DNA of 54,968 nucleotides from Catenulisporales bacterium. Its GTDB lineage: Bacteria > Actinomycetota > Actinomycetes > Streptomycetales > Catenulisporaceae. Below the pieces are notes generated by a model that was given only the letters and a program-made list of their open reading frames with translations, was not told the DNA's origin and searched no databases. Shown one piece after another: positions 35,914 through 43,000 of the stretch. The stretch is taken from assembly GCA_019510485.1 (NCBI GenBank), contig JAEKKI010000131.1, positions 1 to 54,968 of the forward strand, read 5' to 3'. Position 1 is the first letter of the stretch; each line of letters starts with the position of its first letter. The translations under genes were made by a program, and so were the position numbers.

Positions 35914-36435
35914 ATGAGGGCGGAGTATCCTGATATGTCCTTGTCCACCACGGACGCTGATACCGACACCGACGACACCGCCGCCGACATCGCCGCCGCG
36001 GACGGCGGCCACGTCATCAGCTTCCTGGTTCGCCACGTCTGGCTCGGCATGCGCGCCGCGATCGAGGGCGAGCTCGCCGAGTTCGGCCTGACCGTGCCCC
36101 AGTTCGCGACCCTGATGATGCTCGACCACGCGCCCGGCATGTCGATCGCCGAAGTGGCGCGGGCCTGCGGCACCACCCGGCAGGCGGCGAACGAGATGGT
36201 CACCGGGCTTCAGGAGCAGGGGCTCGTGGAGCGCGCCCCGCACCCGACGGACCGCCGGGTCCAGCAGTTGACGGCCACCGAGGCCGGCCGGGAGACGTTC
36301 CGGAGGGCCGGACCCGCGGTGCGGCGGCGCGAGGAGGAGCTGGAGGCCGGGCTCAGCCCGGAGCTGCGGCGGGCGGGGCGGGAGTGGATGGCGGCGCTGG
36401 CGATCTCGTGCGCGCTCCAGGAGAAGGGCGCCTAG
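35914..36435 (+). CDS. MarR-family transcriptional regulator
   Basis: The 173-residue protein has an acidic Asp/Thr-rich start, then the MarR fold: VISFLVRHVWLGMRAAIEGEL, FGLTVPQFATLMMLDHAPGMSIAEVARACGTTRQAANEMV (helix-turn-helix) and the wing VERAPHPTDRRVQQLTATEAG. It is divergent from the DHA2 transporter with two matching palindromes between, the classic layout of a drug-responsive repressor and its pump. Starts at 35914 or 35935 are possible; the first would put an operator against the start codon. Confidence 0.9.
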   Translation: MRAEYPDMSLSTTDADTDTDDTAADIAAADGGHVISFLVRHVWLGMRAAIEGELAEFGLTVPQFATLMMLDHAPGMSIAEVARACGTTRQAANEMVTGLQEQGLVERAPHPTDRRVQQLTATEAGRETFRRAGPAVRRREEELEAGLSPELRRAGREWMAALAISCALQEKGA

Positions 36436-37155
36436 TCACCCCGTCGCGCGATCCCCCAGCGCTTCCTTACCGATCGCCCCCATCGACACCGCGCTGATCC
36501 GCCCCTGCGGATCGAACTGCACGGTCGCACCGGTCCCGCCGGGCAACTCGGCCCGCACCGTCTCGCCCTCCTGCCGCCACGGCAGCCCGAAGTGGTGGAA
36601 GTACCCGGCCACCACCTCGAACGCCGACCGGTTGAAGAACTGGGCCCCGTTCATCAGCAACCGCGGCAGCGCCACCGGATCGGGCCCGGCCACCGGCACC
36701 TGCGGGTCGTCCGGGACCATGTACAACCGCCCGGTCTCGTTGGCCTGAACCCCGATGTACCCGTCGGCGCGCAGCACGCCCATCGCCCCGAACGCCAGCA
36801 TCTCCGCGGCGTACCTCGGATCGGCGAAGCTCGACAGGTCCACCAGCTCCTCGGCGAACTCCGGCACCCCGTGCTCCTCGCCGAACTCCCGCAGGGCCTC
36901 GGCGGCGGCCACCACCGGCAGCTTCCCGAACCCCGGATTCGCCCACCCCCACAACCACGACCCCTCCGCGGTGTCGAAGCTTCCCAGCACGCTGATCCGC
37001 AGCTCCCGTCCCGACTGCCGATAGCGCCGCTCATCCAGGTTCACCGTCCACGGCCCGATCGGCAGGAATTCGTTGAACTCCTCGATCTGGCGCATGCCCC
37101 AGGCCGCGTGGGGCTCCGCCATACGAAGGAAGGCATCGCTGAACGCAGAAGTCAC
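36436..37155 (-). CDS. DUF6882-type protein
   Basis: The 239-residue soluble protein has FLPIGPWTVNLDERRYRQSGRELRISVLGSFDTAEGSWLWGWANPGF near residues 30-80, the strand pattern and Trp-rich WLWGWANP of the DUF6882 family, and later GTGATVQFDPQGRI. No enzyme motif is visible and function is unknown. The GTG at 37155 is chosen because the frame upstream enters repeat sequence. It is tail-to-tail with the MarR gene, whose stop ends at the base before this gene. Confidence 0.7.
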   Translation of the reverse strand: MTSAFSDAFLRMAEPHAAWGMRQIEEFNEFLPIGPWTVNLDERRYRQSGRELRISVLGSFDTAEGSWLWGWANPGFGKLPVVAAAEALREFGEEHGVPEFAEELVDLSSFADPRYAAEMLAFGAMGVLRADGYIGVQANETGRLYMVPDDPQVPVAGPDPVALPRLLMNGAQFFNRSAFEVVAGYFHHFGLPWRQEGETVRAELPGGTGATVQFDPQGRISAVSMGAIGKEALGDRATG

Positions 37156-37166
37156 GAACTCGACAG

Positions 37167-37257
37167 TAGCGGGGCGCGGCGGCTTCTGTCGGCGCGATGG
37201 CTCAAGCTGGGGTGCTAGGTGCAGGTGAGCGCCTTGATCTTCATGGTGGAAAGGTCC
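37167..37257. repeat. Repeat R2, copy 1
   Basis: These 91 bases recur at 38744-38834 with only a few changes and no length difference. Copy 1 covers the last 14 codons of the membrane-anchored gene at 37215 plus 48 bases behind it. In copy 2 the stop codon TAG is changed, so only a gene-end remnant is present there. Confidence 0.85.
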
Positions 37258-38564
37258 ACCGAGACGGTGAACTTGCCGACCGGAGCGGGGGTGTTGCCGG
37301 GAGTCGGATCGGAGGCGTACCCGGCGGTGTAGGTGAGGATCTCGGTGTCGGCTACGACGGTCGAGCCAATCGCCGTGACGACGTTCGGCGCCTTGCTCGC
37401 ACACAGGAACGGGATCGCTCCGGTGCTTTTCGACGCGGCGACGAACGCGTCATGGGAGGCGAAGTAGGGGGCGATCTCGTCGGTCGGGATCGCGCCGAGG
37501 CTTTGCTGCGCGCGCTCGTAGATGTAGGCGTCGTAGATCCAGCTGACCAAGAGTGTGGCGGGGTCCGGATCGGCCTTTCCGGCCGCGGCTTTGTCAGGCG
37601 CGGGGATGTCGGGGAAGCCGCCGCAGAGCGTGCGTTCCATGGCTCCGGTAGACGGGTCGGTGAAGAGCACTTCGGTGCTGCGGTCCATCGCGCCGTCATA
37701 GGCGAATCGCCAGGCGTCACCGCTGGTGGTGGAAACGGGGGCGTAGAAGACCCAACTGGCGGGCCGATACTGCGCGCACACATTCGTATCGAAGTTCAGC
37801 CACTCTTGGGGGCCGTCGGCGGCCGCTGGGGCGTAGGTCTTGCCGGGGCCCGGGAACTTGGGAGTGGTCTGCCGGTAGAGATCGACGCCGTAGTACTGGA
37901 CGACCTTCTGCGTTCCGGTGAATGCGGGAGGGACACTGTCGGCGCAGCTGATCGAGGCGATCTTCTGCGAGCCGTGATCGAGAGTCACCTCGGCCTGCGT
38001 CGCCGACAGTCGGCCCTTCTCGTAGAACGAGACGGTCACGCCGTTCGGGGACGTCGCGACGATCGCCAGATTCGGTCCCTTGGCGCCGCACATGGCCGCG
38101 GGCTGCGCCTTGCGAGTGTTGATGTTCCAGTACTTCACCTCGACGGCCCTGGAGGAGAAGATCGCGTCGACCGCGGCCTGACTCGGCGGCACGGCGCTCT
38201 GCATGAGCGCGGCATCCGCGAAGCCGTAGAAGGTGCCCACGGCTCTCTCCGCGGCCGTCGGCGCCACGAGACTCGCGGAAGCAGCTGACGATTTCGAACT
38301 GGCGACTGTGCTGCTGGAGGCTCCGCCCATTGTCGAGGGCTGGCTCTGCACGGCGGTGACGGTGCTGCTGGTGGCGCCCGCCGTGGGAGTGGGACCGGGC
38401 GTCGGAGTGGAAACGGGAGCGCTGCCGGCCGAGGTCGGCATGGCATCGTCCGTCTTGAACGCGCCACCGGCGTATGCCGCGCCCACCCCGACCGCGGCGG
38501 CGACCACAACGGCCGCAGCGATCAAGCCCACTCGCCGACCGGAGTCGGTACCGCGTTCGTTCAT
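37215..38564 (-). CDS. Membrane-anchored extracytoplasmic protein of unknown function
   Basis: The 449-residue protein has a short basic start, one hydrophobic segment at about residues 13-36 (an anchor or uncleaved signal), a Ser/Thr/Pro-rich spacer to about 95, and an unrecognised outer domain ending in SVDLSTMKIKALTCT. The domain contains several Cys residues, perhaps disulphide-bonded. A GGGAG ribosome-binding site precedes the ATG at 38564; a longer upstream frame enters repeat R1. Its last codons are inside repeat R2, and a second, broken copy of this gene end lies at 38744-38834. Confidence 0.65.
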   Translation of the reverse strand: MNERGTDSGRRVGLIAAAVVVAAAVGVGAAYAGGAFKTDDAMPTSAGSAPVSTPTPGPTPTAGATSSTVTAVQSQPSTMGGASSSTVASSKSSAASASLVAPTAAERAVGTFYGFADAALMQSAVPPSQAAVDAIFSSRAVEVKYWNINTRKAQPAAMCGAKGPNLAIVATSPNGVTVSFYEKGRLSATQAEVTLDHGSQKIASISCADSVPPAFTGTQKVVQYYGVDLYRQTTPKFPGPGKTYAPAAADGPQEWLNFDTNVCAQYRPASWVFYAPVSTTSGDAWRFAYDGAMDRSTEVLFTDPSTGAMERTLCGGFPDIPAPDKAAAGKADPDPATLLVSWIYDAYIYERAQQSLGAIPTDEIAPYFASHDAFVAASKSTGAIPFLCASKAPNVVTAIGSTVVADTEILTYTAGYASDPTPGNTPAPVGKFTVSVDLSTMKIKALTCT

Positions 38565-38642
38565 CGTCTCTCCCGGATCACCGGCGTGTTCATCCGTAGA
38601 GACGCACGAAGGGGTGGCAGGTTGCGCGCCAGCCACCGACGA

Positions 38643-38744
38643 AACGCGGGGCCGGCCCAGAAGGCCGGCCCCGCGACGGGCGCGCTACACGAGCTGACTG
38701 CCCGCTCCCGATCCCTGATCAGTACTGCGGTGAAGCCGCACGCT
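38643..38744. repeat. Repeat R1, copy 1
   Basis: These 102 bases recur at 40186-40287, nearly identical and of equal length. They include a strong hairpin, GGGGCCGGCC and GGCCGGCCCC around CAGAA, that could end transcription. Copy 1 directly abuts repeat R2 copy 2, so the two repeats form one composite block. Confidence 0.85.
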
Positions 38745-38834
38745 AGCGGGGCGCGGCGGCTTCTGTCGGCGCGATGGCTCAAGCTGGGGGAGCAGGTGCA
38801 GGTGAGGAGCTTGATCTTCAGGGCGGAAAGGTCC
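38744..38834. repeat. Repeat R2, copy 2 (gene-end remnant)
   Basis: This copy matches 37167-37257 across 91 bases. Read on the minus strand it still encodes DLSALKIKLLTCT, like the DLSTMKIKALTCT end of the 37215 gene, but the stop is lost and nothing of the body of such a gene remains upstream. It lies just behind the stop of the L,D-transpeptidase-like gene. Confidence 0.8.
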
Positions 38835-38856
38835 GGGGATGCACCGAGGGGCGTGG

Positions 38857-39546
38857 TCACTGGATCTGGACACGGTCCCCGACCGCGACGTGGTCGTATA
38901 GCCACTGGGCCGATTCGGTGTTCATGCCGATGTGGCCGTGTGTCCTGTTTTCCTTGCCGAAAGTTCCATCGAAGAACGGCATCGCGTACAACCACGGTCC
39001 GCCCGCATCGAGCTCGACGACCCAATCGATTCTCAGCGAATACGAGTCGATGCCGATGGTGTTGCTGCTGACGGTGGCCTGCCGCTGCTTGGCCTTGACG
39101 GTGAAAACGCCTACAGGGCTCGGGTATCCCGGCTTTCCAGCGGTCACCGGTACGGTCTTCACGATCTGCCCGCTCTTGTCGTAGACCCTCATCGTGTCCT
39201 GCTTCACGTCGATCACGACGACCGGCTCGGCCGACGCGGTGGTCGACCCCGAAGGCGTCGTCGCGCCTGACGAAGGTGCCGCGACCGCCGCCGACGCCGA
39301 CGACGACACGCTCACCCCAGGGCTTATCGTGCCGCCCCTATGCCCGCTACCCGTACGGAACGCCAGGCTGCCGACCCCGAGAATCGCGACCGCGGCCGAA
39401 GTGGCCGTCACGGCCATCACCCGTCTCCGGTGGGCGGAGCGGATCTCCTCACCGCGGGACCGCACCAGCGTCGGGGGACGTACCTCGGCCGCGGCTTCCA
39501 GGCTTCCGCCCAACCGTGCCAGGCGCTCATCGATGACGTCATGCAT
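38857..39546 (-). CDS. Membrane-anchored L,D-transpeptidase-like protein lacking catalytic Cys
   Basis: The 229-residue protein has a cytoplasmic start of about 43 residues, one membrane helix (about 44-62), a Ser/Thr linker to about 105 and a YkuD/L,D-transpeptidase domain (VVVIDVKQDTMRVYDKSGQIVKTVPVTAGKPGYPSPVGVFTV). The end ESAQWLYDHVAVGDRVQI aligns with mycobacterial enzymes, but where these have HSAPW and SHGC it has YAMPF (Tyr187) and THGH (His205). Both catalytic Cys and its His partner are thus replaced. The gene overlaps the sigma-factor gene by 8 bases, so an anti-sigma or sensor role is likely. Confidence 0.8.
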   Translation of the reverse strand: MHDVIDERLARLGGSLEAAAEVRPPTLVRSRGEEIRSAHRRRVMAVTATSAAVAILGVGSLAFRTGSGHRGGTISPGVSVSSSASAAVAAPSSGATTPSGSTTASAEPVVVIDVKQDTMRVYDKSGQIVKTVPVTAGKPGYPSPVGVFTVKAKQRQATVSSNTIGIDSYSLRIDWVVELDAGGPWLYAMPFFDGTFGKENRTHGHIGMNTESAQWLYDHVAVGDRVQIQ

Positions 39547-40051
39547 AGCTGTGCCTCCCCTTCACTCCATCGACTCCCGGCTCACCGAGCACCTGCGCCA
39601 GTGCCGCACGTCCTCGGGACAGCCGCGCTTTGACTGTGCCGGCCGGTGCCCCGACCTCGGCCGCGACCTGCTCCACGGTCAGTCCCGCCAAGTGGTACAG
39701 CACGATCGCCCGCCGCTGCGTCTCGGGAATGCGCCGCAACGCGGCGACCAGCGCCACCGTGTCCGGGCTCAGATCCGGCAGGTCCGCCGGCGGGCCGTGT
39801 CGTCTGTGGGCCACGGTTCGCCGGACGGCCGCCCGCCACGACGACACCTTGATCCGGTAGGCCACCACCCGCACCCAGCTGACCGGATCGTCCATCCGCG
39901 ACACCGAATCCCAGCGCTGCCAGGCCCGCGCATACGCCTCCTGCACCGCGTCCTCGGCCTCGCCCTGATCCCCCAACATCGCGACGAGCTGCGCCGTCAC
40001 CTTCCGGACCGATCCCAGGTAGAACTCGTCGAAGTCCCGTTCCGGTGTCAC
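39539..40051 (-). CDS. ECF sigma factor, SigE family
   Basis: The 170-residue protein has region 2 near residues 5-75 (FDEFYLGSVRKVTAQLVAMLGDQGEAEDAVQEAYARAWQRWD) and region 4 near 100-155 (LRRIPETQRRAIVLYHLAGLTVEQVAAEVGAPAGTVKARLSRGRAAL). It should direct RNA polymerase to a small set of genes. The downstream gene overlaps it by 8 bases and encodes a membrane protein with an outer wall-enzyme fold, the position of an anti-sigma partner. The intergenic region upstream has a short dyad, GTGCA-N4-TGCAC, at 40110-40123. Confidence 0.88.
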   Translation of the reverse strand: MTPERDFDEFYLGSVRKVTAQLVAMLGDQGEAEDAVQEAYARAWQRWDSVSRMDDPVSWVRVVAYRIKVSSWRAAVRRTVAHRRHGPPADLPDLSPDTVALVAALRRIPETQRRAIVLYHLAGLTVEQVAAEVGAPAGTVKARLSRGRAALAQVLGEPGVDGVKGRHSYA

Positions 40052-40185
40052 CCGTGTCCCTCCCCTGCCCCGTGCCGCCGCGAACTGCGCTTACACCCCG
40101 CCAAACGCTGTGCATCGCTGCACGGTTGCATGGATGTCACAGCAAAATGGCGAGGTCGGCATACCTGATTCTCGGCGGCCGGAAG

Positions 40186-40287
40186 AACGCGGGGCCGGCC
40201 CAGAAGGCCGACCCCGCGACGGGAGCGCTACGCGAGCTGACTGCCCGCTCCCGATCCCCGATCAGTACTGCGGTGAAGCCGCACGCT
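40186..40287. repeat. Repeat R1, copy 2
   Basis: This copy of the 102-base repeat ends one base before the stop codon of the large secreted protein gene at 40288, and its GGGGCCGGCC/GGCCGACCCC hairpin can serve as that gene's terminator. Copy 1 at 38643 has no gene end of this kind beside it. Confidence 0.85.
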
Positions 40288-42915
40288 TCAGCCGCCGATC
40301 ACATCGTCGAACAGAGTCGAGGTCGGCGAGCCGGCCTTGTTGTCGTCGTGGTTCGTCAGAGTGATCGTATACGCGTGCCCGGGAACGATCGTCGCCCCGA
40401 TGCCCTTCCACCCAGAAGCGGCTACACAGGTCTTCGCCAGCAGCGTGGTCGTGGTGCCGGTGGTCTGGTCCTTGAGCGTGACCGTGGCCCAGTCGGTGCT
40501 CACGGTGCCCGCACAGCTCTGGTTGTAGTAGACGTAGAGAACTGAGTCGTTGCTCGCCGCCGTGAAGTTCTGGGTGGCGGTGGAGTCCCCGTTGGTCGGC
40601 GACGTGCTGCCGAGCCGCGCCGCGTACGTCCCGGTGTGCGCCCCGGTGTTGACGATGGACGCGGCGGCTCCGCTGGTGGTCCAGCCGGAGAAGGTCCCGG
40701 TCTCGAAGCTGCCGTTGACGACCGGGTTCGGCGTCACCGTGATGTCGTCGAACTTCGTGTAGGTCGGGTCCAGGCTGGAGTTGTCGTCATGGCTGATCAG
40801 CGTGAGGGTGTACGCGTGCCCCGGGTTGACCAAGGCGTTCACCTTCGTCCACCCGGAACTGGCGGCGCAGGTCCGGGCCAGGACCGTGGTGGTGTTGCCG
40901 GTGCCGTTGTCGGTCAGGGTGGCCGTGGCCCAGTCGTAGGTCACCTGGTCCGGGCAGGTGAGGTTGTACCAGAAGCTCAGGAGCCCGCTTCCGGTGGGCA
41001 CCGTGAAGCGCTGCGTGGCGGTCGAGTCGCCGTTCGTCGGCAGCGTGCTGCCGAGCTGTGCCGCGCGGGTGCCGGAATGCGCGCCCGTGGACACGATGCT
41101 CGCCGTGCCGGTGGTCGTCCAGGGGGCGAACGCCCCGGTCTCGAAGCCGCCGTTGGCGAGGTCCACGGTCGCCGCCGGATTCACGGTCCAGGTGAACGTC
41201 GTGCTGCCGAAGGCGGAACCCGAGGAAGCGGTGACCACGACCGACGAGGTGGCGGACGTGGTCGGGGTCCCGGTGATCAGGCCGGTCGTGGCGTTGATCG
41301 CCAGCCCGGCCGGCAGACCGGATGCCGAGTACGTCAGGGGCTTGCCGGCCGAGTCGCTCGCCGAGATCTGCAGCGAGGCGGGCGTCCCCACGGTCCCGGT
41401 CTGGTTCCCGGGATTGGTCACCGTGACCGCCTCCAGCAGCGCGTTGACCGTCCAGGAGAACGTGGTCGAGGCCGACGCGGGCGTGGAGTCGGTGGCCGTG
41501 ACGGTCGCGGTGCCGGAGCCCGCGGCCAGCGGGGCGCCGGCGATCAAGCCGGTCGACAGGGCGATGGACAGTCCGCTCGGCAGGCCGGTGGCCGACCAGC
41601 TCAGCGTCTTGCCCTGGGACGAGCTGCCGGAAGTCTGCAGCGCGTACGGGATGAGGACCATCCACGCCTGGTTGGGGATCGGGTTCACCGTGATCACGTC
41701 GCCGCGGATGGTGTGGGAGATGGCGCAGCTGTTGGTGTCGTTCGACCAGTTGGACTGCTCGGCGAAGGTGCCCGTGGCGAAGGTGATGTTCGCCGCTCCG
41801 CCGGCCGTGCCGGGGGCGATCCAGGCGCACTCGTCGGAGTTCTCCTCACCGTAGTGGGGGCTGGAGGACTGCTGGTTGGTCCAGCCCCCGTTCGGGTTCT
41901 GGTCGGACATCGCCTCCTGCCACTCGTGGCCGAGGGTGATGGTGTAGCCGTCCAGGGTCCCGGGCGAGTTGACGAAGCCGGCGCCGCACCCGGCGCCCAC
42001 GTCGATGTTGTAAGGCTGGTTGGCGTAGGCGATGTCGCCGTACCCGGACGCGACCCCGCCGCCGAGGATGGCGCTGTTGGTGTACGAGTGCCATGCGCAG
42101 AACGCGACCGGAGGGCCCTGATAGTTGTCCGGGTTCGTGCCGTGCGGCGAAAGGATCACGTAGTAGGAGTTGCGGTTCGCCGCCGCGGTGATGTTCCCGA
42201 AATGCTTCGCCGCGTTGGCCGCCTCCAGACTGAGTTGCTGCTGGGTGGCGGCGGCGGGAGAGGCGGCCGTGTTGTCGTACCAGGAGCCGGCCAGCACACC
42301 GCCGCTCGGATAGGGGACGAAACTGCCGTTCGTCGGGCAGCTCGTGGCGCCCGCGGTGACGTTCGGGCCGTCGCACCACTGCGTCAGGGCCGCCGACCAC
42401 AGCTCGTTGTTGGTCCCGATGCCCTTGAACATCTCCTGGGCCGCACCCGCGGCTCCGGCGGCGTCGCCCGAGAACGTGAGGTCGCCCCGGCTGTTCGTGG
42501 TCTGAGTGCCCCACTGGGTGCCGTAGAAGACCAGATAGACCTTGACCTTGGCGCCGCTCTGGACGCCGATGCCGTCGATCCCGCCGCCGTAGGCCAGCGT
42601 CTGCGGTCCGGTGGTGGTGCCGGCCGGGGCGGGGTTCGCCGCCGCCCAGGCGTCCATGTGCTTCTTGACCTCCAGGGTCGGCATGACACCGTGGCGGTAG
42701 TTCGCTCCGTACGCGGGCGAGAAGGGGTTCCGCACGCCGTTGCCCCCCGGTGAGGCGATCGGGCCGGGGGTCGTGTCAGTGTGCTGGGGCGTCGCCGTGG
42801 CCACCGCCGTCGACGGCTGGGAAGCCGCCGACGCCGTGCCGGCGCCGAGGCCCGTGCCGATCAGCGCGGCCGCCAGTACATATGCGGGGAGGTATCTCAG
42901 GGGTGTTCGTGGCAT
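40288..42915 (-). CDS. Large secreted protein with Ig-like repeats, possibly EXORDIUM-like
   Basis: The 875-residue protein has a signal peptide (about 1-31, ending GTASA-ASQP), an N-terminal domain to about 400, two putative Ig repeats (about 415-590, with TGLPSGLSIALSTGLIAGAP and GLPAGLAINATTGLITGTP) and two C-terminal beta-sandwich repeats (about 595-730 and 738-875) that both begin NGxFETGxFxxWTT, as in carbohydrate-binding modules. The N-terminal part has VKVYLVFYGTQWG and LGHEWQEAMSDQNPNGGW, later ENSDECAW; this order loosely recalls EXORDIUM/PHI-1 proteins. An AGAAAGG site precedes the ATG. Function is not established. Confidence 0.7.
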   Translation of the reverse strand: MPRTPLRYLPAYVLAAALIGTGLGAGTASAASQPSTAVATATPQHTDTTPGPIASPGGNGVRNPFSPAYGANYRHGVMPTLEVKKHMDAWAAANPAPAGTTTGPQTLAYGGGIDGIGVQSGAKVKVYLVFYGTQWGTQTTNSRGDLTFSGDAAGAAGAAQEMFKGIGTNNELWSAALTQWCDGPNVTAGATSCPTNGSFVPYPSGGVLAGSWYDNTAASPAAATQQQLSLEAANAAKHFGNITAAANRNSYYVILSPHGTNPDNYQGPPVAFCAWHSYTNSAILGGGVASGYGDIAYANQPYNIDVGAGCGAGFVNSPGTLDGYTITLGHEWQEAMSDQNPNGGWTNQQSSSPHYGEENSDECAWIAPGTAGGAANITFATGTFAEQSNWSNDTNSCAISHTIRGDVITVNPIPNQAWMVLIPYALQTSGSSSQGKTLSWSATGLPSGLSIALSTGLIAGAPLAAGSGTATVTATDSTPASASTTFSWTVNALLEAVTVTNPGNQTGTVGTPASLQISASDSAGKPLTYSASGLPAGLAINATTGLITGTPTTSATSSVVVTASSGSAFGSTTFTWTVNPAATVDLANGGFETGAFAPWTTTGTASIVSTGAHSGTRAAQLGSTLPTNGDSTATQRFTVPTGSGLLSFWYNLTCPDQVTYDWATATLTDNGTGNTTTVLARTCAASSGWTKVNALVNPGHAYTLTLISHDDNSSLDPTYTKFDDITVTPNPVVNGSFETGTFSGWTTSGAAASIVNTGAHTGTYAARLGSTSPTNGDSTATQNFTAASNDSVLYVYYNQSCAGTVSTDWATVTLKDQTTGTTTTLLAKTCVAASGWKGIGATIVPGHAYTITLTNHDDNKAGSPTSTLFDDVIGG

Positions 42916-43000
42916 AGGAAATGCCTTTCTGTGTATCGGTAGTCATGTCGAAGGTGGGGAGATATCAATGCTTAAGTTCGATTTGTCCTTTCCGTGCCGA

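Noticed and set aside
40636..42753. 705-codon frame on the plus strand opposite the large secreted protein
   Set aside because: Composition is Gly/Arg/Val-rich without motifs, and the opposite strand has a signal peptide and repeated domains.
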